The position numbers and the translations under genes were made by a program. DNA of 64,000 nt from Mycolicibacterium tusciae (GTDB lineage: Bacteria; Actinomycetota; Actinomycetes; Mycobacteriales; Mycobacteriaceae): positions 496,001 to 560,000 of the forward strand of contig NZ_MVIM01000002.1 in assembly GCF_002086795.1 (NCBI RefSeq). Reading direction: 5' to 3'. Shown here one piece after another: positions 53,451 to 61,625 of this stretch (the first letter of the stretch is position 1; the number at the start of each line of letters is the position of its first letter). The notes beneath the pieces are model-generated. The model made no database searches. It was given only the letters and a program-made list of their open reading frames with translations, and was not told the DNA's origin.

Positions 53451-54515
53451 GTGCCGCAGGACTGGACCGCGCCGACGCCACCCACCGGGCTGCCGCTGAT
53501 GATCCCGCCGAAACCGCCACCGCCGGCCGCACCCACACCGCCCGGCCAGGATCCGCCGCCGTATCTGGATCTGTCCACGGTGGCGCTGCTCGGACAGCGC
53601 AAGCGGGCCCCGTCGGTGGGCTGGCGCAAGTGGCTGTATCTGGCGTCGTTCAAGTTGATCAACGTGGGCGAGAGTCCGAAGGTGATCCACCGTGACGCCC
53701 TGATCGCGCAGGCGCAGCAGCCGCTGCGTGGCTGCCACCGCATCGCCGTCCTGTCGCTCAAGGGTGGGGTCGGCAAGACGACCGTCACCGCGACGCTCGG
53801 CGCCACGCTCGCGTCTGTCCGCGGCGACCGCGTCATCGCCGTCGACGCGAACCCCGACCGCGGCACGTTGAGCCAGAAGGTTCCGCTGGAGACGCCTGCG
53901 ACGGTCCGTCATCTATTGCGCGACGCCGAGGGCATCGAGGCCTACAGCGACGTGCGCGCGTACACCTCGCAGGGCGCGAGCCGGCTGGAGGTGCTGGCGT
54001 CGGAGAGCGACCCCGCGGTGTCGGAGGCGTTCAGCTCCGACGACTACACCCGCACCCTCGAGGTCCTCGAGCGGTTCTACAGCCTGGTGCTCACCGACTG
54101 CGGCACGGGCCTGATGCATTCGGCGATGGCGGCGGTGCTGGCCAAAGCGGATGCATTGATCGTCATCAGCTCCGGATCGGTCGACGGCGCCCGCAGCGCG
54201 TCGGCCACCCTCGACTGGTTGGACGCACACGGACACGAAGATCTGGTGCGCGATTCGATCGCGGTCATCAACGCCGTGCGGCCGCGCTCCGGCAAGGTCG
54301 ACATGAACAAGGTCGTCGATCACTTCACCCGGCGCTGCCGGGCCGTCTTGCAGGTGCCGTTCGACCCGCACCTCGAAGAGGGCGCCGAAATCAGCCTCGA
54401 AAGACTGAAGCCCGAGACACGGGAGGCGCTGCTGGAATTGGCGGCGGTGGTGGCATCGGGTTTTCCGGGCGCGCGCCGCGACCCGAAGCCGGAAGGTCGG
54501 CCTCTTCGAGCTTGA
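53451..54515 (+). CDS. ParA/MinD-like ATPase (Rv0530-like)
   Basis: A P-loop ATPase of the ParA/CobQ type. From the GTG at 53451 it has 354 residues: a Pro-rich N-terminus, an intermediate helix (WRKWLYLASFKLINVG), then a deviant Walker A KGGVGKTT at 104-111 and VLTDCGTGL as the Walker B/switch region. The start is uncertain. An in-frame CTG at 53364 has a better ribosome site (AAGGGGAC) and would add 29 residues. The resemblance to EspI/ESX-associated ATPases (Pro-rich tail before the ATPase) is general only. Confidence 0.82.
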   Translation: MPQDWTAPTPPTGLPLMIPPKPPPPAAPTPPGQDPPPYLDLSTVALLGQRKRAPSVGWRKWLYLASFKLINVGESPKVIHRDALIAQAQQPLRGCHRIAVLSLKGGVGKTTVTATLGATLASVRGDRVIAVDANPDRGTLSQKVPLETPATVRHLLRDAEGIEAYSDVRAYTSQGASRLEVLASESDPAVSEAFSSDDYTRTLEVLERFYSLVLTDCGTGLMHSAMAAVLAKADALIVISSGSVDGARSASATLDWLDAHGHEDLVRDSIAVINAVRPRSGKVDMNKVVDHFTRRCRAVLQVPFDPHLEEGAEISLERLKPETREALLELAAVVASGFPGARRDPKPEGRPLRA

Positions 54516-54528
54516 TCTGAACCGGCGG

Positions 54529-54684
54529 CTACCGCGGCTTGTTCTCAGGGCCGAGTCGGCGCAGGAAATCAGGATCGTCGTCCGGGCCGATGGTGCGGGG
54601 CCGCGGAGTCGCGTTCGCGCGCATCAGCCGGTAGCCCACATAGACCAGGGCGGCCAAGACGAGAATCGCGAACAGGTAAATCAC
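54529..54684 (-). CDS. Small membrane protein, 51 residues
   Basis: On the minus strand a GTG at 54684, six bases after AGGAGG (one of the best ribosome sites in the window), opens a 51-residue frame starting MIYLFAILVLAALVYVGYRLM, with one N-terminal membrane helix, then TIGPDDDPDFLRRLGPENKPR. The charged end with DDDPDFLRRL looks conserved rather than random. It converges on the ParA-like gene and is divergent from the DUF4229 gene. No function can be given. Confidence 0.78.
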   Translation of the reverse strand: MIYLFAILVLAALVYVGYRLMRANATPRPRTIGPDDDPDFLRRLGPENKPR

Positions 54685-54732
54685 AACAAACCTCCTTGCT
54701 CCGAATATACGCGTCGTCGGTAGGCTCGGGCC

Positions 54733-55041
54733 GTGTCTGATAGTCGGCCGGGATCTCGCCTCGTCGCAGACCTGGTGCTTTACGTACTGGCCCGGTTACT
54801 TCTCGTCGTCGCGTTGACCGCGGTGATCGTCGGAGCGGCCCACGTGCTCGGGGTGCGCGAGTTTCCGCTCGTGGTGGCGCTTCTGTTCGCCATGGTGATC
54901 GCGTTGCCACTGGGCATCTGGCTGTTCGCCCCCCTTCGCCGTCGCGCCACCGCCAGCATCGCGCTACTCGACGAACGTCGTCGCAAGGACCGCGAGCAAC
55001 TGCAGGCCAGACTGCGTGGCGACGAGCCTCCCACGCCGTGA
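54733..55041 (+). CDS. DUF4229 family membrane protein (Rv0531-like)
   Basis: A 102-residue protein with two hydrophobic segments (about 12-38 and 44-67) and a basic C-terminal helix (LDERRRKDREQLQARLRG), the DUF4229 pattern. It starts at a GTG and is syntenic with Rv0531. The stop overlaps the next GTG by four bases, although the next gene is not the one found in M. tuberculosis. Function unknown. Confidence 0.83.
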   Translation: MSDSRPGSRLVADLVLYVLARLLLVVALTAVIVGAAHVLGVREFPLVVALLFAMVIALPLGIWLFAPLRRRATASIALLDERRRKDREQLQARLRGDEPPTP

Positions 55042-56072
55042 CGCGGGAAGCATTCGGCGCCGAATTCCTCGGGGCCGATGGATTTCTCAACTCACCAACC
55101 TATGGCCTGCCGCCGCAGTTCCTCGTCGACGCGTTGTTGGACTGCATCGGCAAGTGGCAGAACGGGACGATGGACGTCCCCTCGTTCGACGCCCACGTCG
55201 CCGCCGGACGCGAAGGCTATGCCGCGCTGACGGGCCTTCCCGTCGGCTCGGTGGCGATGGGCAGCACCGTCTCCTCGGCGCTGGGGTTGGTGGCCGCGGC
55301 CATCCCCGACGGTGCGCGTGTCCTCACGCTGCCGGGCGAGTTCACCAGCACCACCTTTCCGTTCGCCGCCCAGGCGCGGCGCGGGGTCACCGTCACCGAG
55401 CTGCGTGCCGACGAACTGGTCACGGCGGCAGGCGATTTCGATGTCGTTGCCGTCAGCCTGGTGCAATCGGCAAACGGTGTGGTGCTCGATATCGATGCGC
55501 TGCGCAGCCACGTTGCTGGCACCGAAACGCTGACAGTCATCGACATCACACAGGCGCTCGGATGGAAGCGCGTCGAGCTGGGCTGGGTCGACGTCACCGT
55601 CGCGGCGGTGTACAAGTGGCTGCTTTCGCCTCGGGGTACGGCGTGGGTTTCGTTGAGCGAGAGAGTTAGTCACGCGATGACGCCGCACGCCGCCAACTGG
55701 TACGCCGGCGTTGACCCCTGGCAGACGATATACGGGCTGCCGCTCCGGTTGGCAGAGGATGCTCGCCGGTTCGACCTGTCGCCCGCGTGGTTCCGCGTGC
55801 TGGGCGCCGGGCTCGCGATGCCGTGGCTGGCCTCGCTTGACGGCGACGCCGTGCAGTCGCACTGTCTGGGGCTCGCCAATCGTCTGCGCACCGAACTGGA
55901 TCTGCCGCCGCATGATTCGTCGATCGTCTCGCTGCCCATCGAGGGTGCGGCCGAGGCACTTCAGCGGGCCGGCATCCGCGCGTCTGTCCGCGCCGGGGCG
56001 ATTCGGGTGGGTTTTCATCTCTACAACAACGAGAACGACCTGGACCGGTTGGTGGACGCGCTACGGCCTTGA
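55038..56072 (+). CDS. Class V aminotransferase-like PLP enzyme
   Basis: A 344-residue PLP protein of the aminotransferase class V / kynureninase-like group. The pyridoxal lysine is in AAVYKWLLSPRGTAW (K193); TVIDITQALGWKR provides the Asp that binds the ring N, and SVAMGSTVSSALG the phosphate loop. It lacks the Cys loop of cysteine desulfurases, so another amino-group chemistry is more likely; the substrate is unknown. GTGA overlap with the DUF4229 gene. Confidence 0.85.
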   Translation: MTREAFGAEFLGADGFLNSPTYGLPPQFLVDALLDCIGKWQNGTMDVPSFDAHVAAGREGYAALTGLPVGSVAMGSTVSSALGLVAAAIPDGARVLTLPGEFTSTTFPFAAQARRGVTVTELRADELVTAAGDFDVVAVSLVQSANGVVLDIDALRSHVAGTETLTVIDITQALGWKRVELGWVDVTVAAVYKWLLSPRGTAWVSLSERVSHAMTPHAANWYAGVDPWQTIYGLPLRLAEDARRFDLSPAWFRVLGAGLAMPWLASLDGDAVQSHCLGLANRLRTELDLPPHDSSIVSLPIEGAAEALQRAGIRASVRAGAIRVGFHLYNNENDLDRLVDALRP

Positions 56073-56267
56073 TGGCCGGATGAATTCCAGCTATCCGCAA
56101 TGCGGAACTCGCGAATCGTTGGGCACGCTGAGCGCCGACAATGCAGCTAGCAGGCATTCCTCGGTCGGGCTGGCGGGGACAGCTGTTGGCCAGGTCGTCG
56201 CGGATGGCCGACATCGCGTTCCTGAATTTCGGGCTTATTTTTGCGGCTGACGGGGTAGTAAATCCGC

Positions 56268-56633
56268 ATGTCTTCTACGAAAGAGTGCGTGAGCTCTGCG
56301 AAGGAGCTTTACGGGCGCTGGATAGACGAACTGTGGGCGGGCAAGTCGGTGGCGAACGACCTGGTGTCCGAAGATTTCGTCGGGCACTGGCCGGACCATG
56401 AGGTCCACGGACCCGACGAGTTGAACGCGACGGTGGACAAGACCAGGTCGATGCTGACCGATCTGCAATTCGTCATCGACGTGGAACCGTTCGTCGAAGG
56501 CGACATGTTGGCGGCTCGCTGGATCGGGACGGGCGCCACGCCGGACGGTCCGAAGCGATTCACGGGCAACGACATTCTCAGGATCGCCGACGGACGAGTG
56601 GTCGAGTACTGGACGGGAACCTCAACAGGCTGA
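56268..56633 (+). CDS. SnoaL-like (NTF2-fold) polyketide-cyclase family protein
   Basis: A 121-residue protein of the SnoaL/ester cyclase family. Conserved features are ELYGRWIDELWAGKSVANDLVSEDFVGHWPD, a central MLTDLQFVIDVEPFVEGDMLAARW and GRVVEYWTGTS. Such proteins are small isomerases or cyclases, or ligand binders. The 195-base gap before it shows no gene. It converges on the sulfotransferase gene with 12 bases between stops. Confidence 0.82.
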   Translation: MSSTKECVSSAKELYGRWIDELWAGKSVANDLVSEDFVGHWPDHEVHGPDELNATVDKTRSMLTDLQFVIDVEPFVEGDMLAARWIGTGATPDGPKRFTGNDILRIADGRVVEYWTGTSTG

Positions 56634-56645
56634 CCTTCGGGCCCG

Positions 56646-57929
56646 TCACGCCAGGAAGCGTTCGGCATACGGGGCGAACCGGGCCCGCATGTCGCTCTCG
56701 TCGAGCCCGAACATCTCGGCTGACGTAGCGATACGGCCGAGCCGACCACGCTGGTGTCCGGCGAGGTAGTCCTGGATCGAGGTCCGTGCATCGTCGGCCA
56801 ACGGCTCTCCCGCAAGGTCGTAAATCCGTTCGACGACGCCCATTTCGTCGGCCATGAAGTCGTCGAAGCGGACGTCGACCGAGCGTTCCGGCCCCACGAC
56901 GGCACGGTCGCGAACCAACGCGTTGAGCATCAGCTCGAGACGATCGATCCACGTCGCCGCAATCTCGCGCACCGGCACCGGATAGCAGTGCATGCGGGCG
57001 CTGTAGGTCAGCATCGCGAGCATGGAGAGCACAACGGGCACCGGGTCGCGATGAGTGAACACGACGATCACCCCGGGGAAGACGGCGTTCAGGACCGGCA
57101 GCTGCTCCAGGTGTTGCGGGGACTTGAGCAGCCAGCGCCGTCCGCCGCGCAGGAACTGCAGCGCCTTCAGCTGAACGGCGAGGTATTCGTAGTGCGACGT
57201 CTGATCGTGGGACAGGTAATAGTCGCGCCATGCCGGCACGTGACCGAGGGTCTCGAAGAGCATCGTCGAGAAGTCGTTGGCCAGCAGCTGAATCTCTTCG
57301 TGGACATGGTCTGTGGTCATCTCGTGCATCAGCGCGAAGTGCGGCATCACGATGTTCATCACCTCGACTGCGACGTCCATTCGCGTCCGGCGGGGATCCG
57401 GCTCGATGCCCGCCTCCGACGGTAGGGGGAACGGCTCGTTGCTCTCCCAGTAGGGCACGGTCCGGAACGTCGGCTCCGACCGGCCGGACGGAGAATTGAC
57501 CGTAGCCGCGCCGAGGAGGTTGTGCAGATGGGTGGTTCCGGTGCGGGGTAGTCCGGCGATCACGACCGGCGGAGCGAGCTCGATGTCGTGGATCTCGGGA
57601 TGGCGGGTCAGCAGGTCGGTGAGCAGGAGCCTGTTCTTGAGCCACTGCAACAACTGGGCGTGGAAGTTGACGATGCCCGCGTCATGCATGCCCGGAATGT
57701 CTTGCAGCGCTGCAAGAAACACATCGAGGCGTTCGCGGTAGTCGTCGGCGCCGAAATCGTCGAGTCCGGTTTCGGCGGCGGCCTTGGTGTGCAGGGCGTC
57801 GGCGTCCAGCGGGCAATCCGCCGCCATCGCCCCCATCATCTCGCGAATCGGCTCGGCCTCGGGCGAGAAGCGTGGTTCGGCGAGGTCGTCAAGGTGCACC
57901 GTGGGCGGCGCTGAGTGGGCATCGGTCAC
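56646..57929 (-). CDS. Sulfotransferase family protein
   Basis: A 427-residue PAPS-dependent sulfotransferase-like protein. The 5'-phosphosulfate loop is VIAGLPRTGTTHLHNLL (126 onward), and the 3'-phosphate region is FPGVIVVFTHRDPVPVVLSM. It is larger than animal sulfotransferases, as mycobacterial family members often are. The acceptor could be a lipid, sugar or sterol. It is divergent from a TetR gene; a 23-base palindrome sits between their starts, seven bases from this start. Confidence 0.88.
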   Translation of the reverse strand: MTDAHSAPPTVHLDDLAEPRFSPEAEPIREMMGAMAADCPLDADALHTKAAAETGLDDFGADDYRERLDVFLAALQDIPGMHDAGIVNFHAQLLQWLKNRLLLTDLLTRHPEIHDIELAPPVVIAGLPRTGTTHLHNLLGAATVNSPSGRSEPTFRTVPYWESNEPFPLPSEAGIEPDPRRTRMDVAVEVMNIVMPHFALMHEMTTDHVHEEIQLLANDFSTMLFETLGHVPAWRDYYLSHDQTSHYEYLAVQLKALQFLRGGRRWLLKSPQHLEQLPVLNAVFPGVIVVFTHRDPVPVVLSMLAMLTYSARMHCYPVPVREIAATWIDRLELMLNALVRDRAVVGPERSVDVRFDDFMADEMGVVERIYDLAGEPLADDARTSIQDYLAGHQRGRLGRIATSAEMFGLDESDMRARFAPYAERFLA

Positions 57930-57935
57930 GGCAAC

Positions 57936-57958
57936 TTATGTTACTGTCAGTTTCATAA
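57936..57958. promoter_or_regulatory. TetR-type operator between sulfotransferase and TetR genes
   Basis: A 23-base near-perfect palindrome with outer arms TTATG / CATAA and an ACTG-T-CAGT centre; 9 of 11 base pairs match. It overlaps the TetR start codon region and lies seven bases from the sulfotransferase start, so one protein bound here would shut off both promoters. Confidence 0.65.
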
Positions 57959-58533
57959 TGATGGTGGAAATTGGTCGACCGCGCGATCCCCGGATCGACA
58001 GTGCGGTCCTTGAGGCAACGGCCGAGTTGCTCGGCGAGACCGATTACGCGTCGCTGTCGGTGGACGCGATCGCGAAGCGTGCGGGCACCAGCAAGCCGGC
58101 GATCTACCGGCGGTGGCCCAGTAAGGCGCACCTCGTGCATGAGGCGGTGTTCCCGGTCACCGAATACACCGAGTTACCCTCGACGGGAAGCACGCTCGGT
58201 GACGTGCGCGAGATGATGGCCCGGACGTTCGCGCTCCTGACCACCCCGGCGGCGCTGGCAGCTCTGCCCGGGCTGGTGGCGGAGATGGCCGTCGACTCCA
58301 CGCTGCACGCCGCGTTGCTCGAGCGCTTCGTCGACGTGCTGTCCCACGGTTTGGACGACTGGCTCGAGACGGCCCGCAATCGCGGTGAGGTTCGCGTCGA
58401 GGTCCGTCCCGCCGATGTGATCGACGCGCTCGCCGGCATCATCTTCCTCGCTCTCATCACGCACCCCGAGACACTCGACGAGGCCTGGATGGACCGCACG
58501 GCCGAGTTCATCGCGAGAGGGATCAGCGCATGA
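57958..58533 (+). CDS. TetR-family transcriptional regulator
   Basis: A 191-residue regulator. The helix-turn-helix lies at about 33-56 (LSVDAIAKRAGTSKPAIYRRWPSKAHL), typical of the TetR subgroup with RRWxSK. The ligand domain is helical with a TetR_C-type end. Two ATG codons in a row (57958 and 57961) can start it. It is divergent from the sulfotransferase, and its stop overlaps the DUF1214 gene (ATGA), so it probably controls both neighbours through the palindrome at 57936-57958. Confidence 0.88.
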   Translation: MMVEIGRPRDPRIDSAVLEATAELLGETDYASLSVDAIAKRAGTSKPAIYRRWPSKAHLVHEAVFPVTEYTELPSTGSTLGDVREMMARTFALLTTPAALAALPGLVAEMAVDSTLHAALLERFVDVLSHGLDDWLETARNRGEVRVEVRPADVIDALAGIIFLALITHPETLDEAWMDRTAEFIARGISA

Positions 58534-59636
58534 CCGAACACGAATCCACGGCGGCTTGGCGCGAGCTTCTGGAAACCCTTGGCGGCCTTGACCGTACCTT
58601 CCTCGAAGGTGACCGCGCGGTGACCGATGATCGCCATATCGCCGACGGCTACCGCATGCTGGCGACCACCCTCGGCGTCGCGTTCGACACGTACCTGTTC
58701 GCCGACCCCAGCCGGCCGCTGTGGGTGGAGGTCAACTCGCCGTTTCGGCCCGACCGCCGGTGGGGTGGCGACAATACCGACGCCTACTACTTCATGTGCC
58801 CGGTCGATCCGAATCGGCGCTACCGGATCAGCGGGAACAAGGGCGACAGCGTCTACTTCTCGGTGACCGCCTACAACGAGCCGTCGCCGGGTGCGTGGTC
58901 CGACCGGATCGTGGCCATCCTGCGCGACGACGACCTCGACGTCGATGCCGACGGCAACTTCTCCTTCGACTTCGGTCCGGCGCCTGACGCGGCGGTGCTG
59001 ATGACACGTGACTACCAGGGCAATCCCCAAACCGGGCGCCCGGTGAAGTGGCAGATCGAGGCGCTCGACAAACCCGATCCATTCCGGCATGGCGACGCAG
59101 AGACGGCGGCCGCGCTGCGCTCCAGTGCGGCCTGGTTGCGCACGATGTTCGCGATCCTGCCGCTGGCGGTGGGTGTGCGTAGCGAGCAACAACACACACT
59201 GGGACACGAGATTGCCGCGGCAGCAAATGAATTCGCTGATCCGTATCAGGTACCCGATGCGAACTTCGGCTGGTCGGCGCGCGACGCCTGCTATGCCTAC
59301 GGCAGTTTCGTGCTCGACGAGGACGAGGCGCTCGTCGTCACCCACCGCCCGCCGCCGTGCCGATTCTGGAACCTGGTGGTGTGGAATCAGTTCATGGCGA
59401 CGCCGGGTGTCGCCGACGCGCGCAGCTCGGTCAACGGCTACTCGGCGGTCCCCAACGCCGATGGTTCGGTGACCGTCGTCATCTCACGGGGGATGACCGA
59501 ACATCCGAACTCCATTACCACGCTTGACTATCCGCGGGGCAATCTCGCGTTCCGATGGTTTCTGGCCGATGAGGTTCCGGCCCGGCCCGAGGTGGCACTG
59601 GTGAAGGTGTCGGACGCGCCGACGCGCGTCAGCTAG
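58530..59636 (+). CDS. DUF1214 domain-containing protein
   Basis: A 368-residue protein whose second half matches DUF1214 (FWNLVVWNQFMATPGVADARSSVNGYSAVPNADGSVTVVIS, NSITTLDYPRGNLAFRW). The first half has a fold often joined to DUF1254/DUF1214 proteins. No signal peptide is seen, unlike some family members. Function unknown; in mycobacteria such genes often sit beside lipid or steroid enzymes. ATGA overlap with the TetR gene; a hairpin follows the stop. Confidence 0.82.
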   Translation: MTEHESTAAWRELLETLGGLDRTFLEGDRAVTDDRHIADGYRMLATTLGVAFDTYLFADPSRPLWVEVNSPFRPDRRWGGDNTDAYYFMCPVDPNRRYRISGNKGDSVYFSVTAYNEPSPGAWSDRIVAILRDDDLDVDADGNFSFDFGPAPDAAVLMTRDYQGNPQTGRPVKWQIEALDKPDPFRHGDAETAAALRSSAAWLRTMFAILPLAVGVRSEQQHTLGHEIAAAANEFADPYQVPDANFGWSARDACYAYGSFVLDEDEALVVTHRPPPCRFWNLVVWNQFMATPGVADARSSVNGYSAVPNADGSVTVVISRGMTEHPNSITTLDYPRGNLAFRWFLADEVPARPEVALVKVSDAPTRVS

Positions 59637-59638
59637 TT

Positions 59639-59691
59639 GCGGTTTCGGTGCGCATACGATCGCTCAGCGACTGTCAGCGCACCGAAATCGC
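59639..59691. terminator. Bidirectional hairpin between the DUF1214 gene and menA
   Basis: GCGGTTTCGGTGCGC (59639-59653) pairs with GCGCACCGAAATCGC (59677-59691), 14 of 15 bases, loop 23 bases. The right arm lies within the last codons of menA. The core matches the hairpin at 23870-23922. Confidence 0.7.
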
Positions 59692-60549
59692 CAGGGCGAG
59701 TGCGACCGCGAGCGACCAGACCAGCATGGTCAGCCCGGTATCGCGCAGGACTGGAATCAGATCTTTGCCACCGGAACCTTTTCGCACCGGAGAAGCGGCC
59801 CGCACCGCCAGGGGCAGTGCCACCAGGCCGACGGCGGCCCACGGCGTCGCGAGGATCAGCACCAGCGTCAGCACGAACGCCACCGCCAGCAGCGTCTGGT
59901 ACAGCAGCCGCGTGCGCGGGTCGCCGAGCCGGACGGCGAGCGTGATCTTGCCGGATTCCTTGTCGGTCGGGATGTCGCGCAGGTTGTTCGCCACCAGCAC
60001 CGCCGACGACATCGCGCCCATCGCGACGGCCATCGCCACGCCGACCCAGTCGATTCGCAGCGCCTGGGTGTACTGGGTGCCGAGTACGGCGACGAGACCG
60101 AAGAACACGAACACCGCGACCTCGCCCAGCCCGAGGTAGCCGTACGGCTTCGAGCCGCCCGTATACAGCCACGCGCCGGCGATACACAGTCCGCCGACCA
60201 GGATCAGCCACGGCGCGCTGAACCACGCGAGCGCGAGTCCGGCGAGGGCCGCGATGGTCAGGCTGACGATCGCGGCGGTCAGCACCGAGCGCGGGGTGGC
60301 GACCTTCGACCCCACCAACCTCAGCGGCCCGGCCCGCACATCGTCGGTGCCGCGGATACCGTCGGAGTAGTCGTTGGCGTAGTTCACCCCGACGATCATC
60401 GCGACCGCGACGACCATTGCCAGCAGAGCTTTCCACCAGCACCACGCGTGCAACCAGGCCGCCGCGCCGGTACCGGCGATGACCGGTGCGATCGCATTGG
60501 GCAGCGTTCTGGGCCGGGCGCCCTCCACCCACTGCGCGAAACTGGCCAC
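59674..60549 (-). CDS. menA: 1,4-dihydroxy-2-naphthoate polyprenyltransferase
   Basis: Attaches the polyprenyl chain to the naphthoquinone ring in menaquinone synthesis; menaquinone is the main respiratory quinone of mycobacteria. The 291-residue product is a multi-span UbiA-type membrane protein with the metal/prenyl motif [15 protein letters not shown] (N59, D60, D63, D69-70) and the second motif [12 protein letters not shown]. It starts at a GTG. The convergent DUF1214 gene shares its terminator. Confidence 0.95.
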   Translation of the reverse strand: MASFAQWVEGARPRTLPNAIAPVIAGTGAAAWLHAWCWWKALLAMVVAVAMIVGVNYANDYSDGIRGTDDVRAGPLRLVGSKVATPRSVLTAAIVSLTIAALAGLALAWFSAPWLILVGGLCIAGAWLYTGGSKPYGYLGLGEVAVFVFFGLVAVLGTQYTQALRIDWVGVAMAVAMGAMSSAVLVANNLRDIPTDKESGKITLAVRLGDPRTRLLYQTLLAVAFVLTLVLILATPWAAVGLVALPLAVRAASPVRKGSGGKDLIPVLRDTGLTMLVWSLAVALALAISVR

Positions 60550-60620
60550 GAGCGCCAGTCTTGCACGGTCGTTGTTTTCCTCTTCGGGTCCGGCGCCGGT
60601 ACGCGTGGCAGACTGTCCTC

Positions 60621-60845
60621 ATGGAGGACCGACTCAGTAAGACGGAGATCCGCAAGGACGCCGTGCAGGAGATCGTCGAGTCCGGCGCGGCAACCGTCGG
60701 CGATGTGGCCTCGATCATCACCACCGCAGTGAAGGACGTCGCAAACGCCATCGGCGGCTTCGCGACCGACGTATTCGAGATCCGCGACGGAGCACGACGC
60801 GCCTCGCAGCAGTCGGTGGTCGAGGACGAAACGCCGGGCGTGTAG
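60621..60845 (+). CDS. Small conserved protein, 74 residues
   Basis: A 74-residue protein starting MEDRLSKTEIRKDAVQEIVE at the ATG 60621, with an amphipathic helical middle (GDVASIITTAVKDVANAIGGFATDVFEI) and a charged tail. Its position between menA and the MTA phosphorylase gene, correct codon use, and four bases to the next start support a real gene. It is only weakly hydrophobic and may be a membrane-surface or DNA-associated helix; no family is recognised. Confidence 0.7.
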   Translation: MEDRLSKTEIRKDAVQEIVESGAATVGDVASIITTAVKDVANAIGGFATDVFEIRDGARRASQQSVVEDETPGV

Positions 60846-60848
60846 CCC

Positions 60849-61625
60849 TTGCTCGGAGTCATCGGCGGCAGCGGGTTCTACACGTTCTTCGGTTCCGACG
60901 CCCGCGCGATCAGCCTGGACACCCCCTACGGTGAGCCGAGCGCGCCGATCACCGTCGGCACCGTCGGCGACCACGAGGTTGCGTTTCTGCCACGACACGG
61001 TGCCGGGCACGAGTTCTCCCCGCACACCGTCCCGTACCGCGCCAACATGTGGGCGTTGCGTGCGCTCGGTGTGCGGCGCATCTTCGGGCCGTGCGCCGTC
61101 GGCAGCCTGACACCGGACCTGGGGCCCGGCGCGATGGTGGTGCCCGATCAACTGGTCGACCGCACCAGCGGCCGCGACGACACCTATTTCGACTCCGGCG
61201 GCATCCACGTCGGGTTCGCCGACCCGTACTGCCCGACACTGCGCGCCGCCGCGGCCGACCTACCCGGGGTGGTCGACGGCGGGACGATGGTGGTGGTGCA
61301 GGGACCGCGGTTCTCCACCAGGGCGGAGAGCCGCTGGTTCGCGAGCCAGGGTTTCAGCTTGGTCAACATGACTGGATATCCAGAGGCGGTATTGGCGCGC
61401 GAGCTTGAAATGTGTTATGCAGCAATCGCTTTGGTGACAGACGTGGATGCGGGGATCGACAGCGGATCGGCGGTGCGGGCTGTTGACGTCTTCGCCGAGT
61501 TCGAACGCAACATGGTGCCGTTCAAGAAGCTCATGCACGAGGCCATCGATCGTGTTGAGCTCGAGCAGAGTTGCACGCACTGCCAGCCACACGACGGCGT
61601 TCAACTTCCGTTCGACTTGCCGTGA
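60849..61625 (+). CDS. mtnP: S-methyl-5'-thioadenosine phosphorylase
   Basis: Phosphorolyses methylthioadenosine (a by-product of polyamine and other SAM reactions) to adenine and methylthioribose 1-phosphate. The 258-residue product begins MLGVIGGSGFY, has the phosphate/ribose motifs LPRHGAGHEFSPHTVPYRANMWAL and VNMTGYPEAVLARELEMCYA, and the purine-site Asp in TDVDAGID, as in MTAP. The TTG at 60849 is the family start. It corresponds to Rv0535. The next gene overlaps by four bases. Confidence 0.93.
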   Translation: MLGVIGGSGFYTFFGSDARAISLDTPYGEPSAPITVGTVGDHEVAFLPRHGAGHEFSPHTVPYRANMWALRALGVRRIFGPCAVGSLTPDLGPGAMVVPDQLVDRTSGRDDTYFDSGGIHVGFADPYCPTLRAAAADLPGVVDGGTMVVVQGPRFSTRAESRWFASQGFSLVNMTGYPEAVLARELEMCYAAIALVTDVDAGIDSGSAVRAVDVFAEFERNMVPFKKLMHEAIDRVELEQSCTHCQPHDGVQLPFDLP

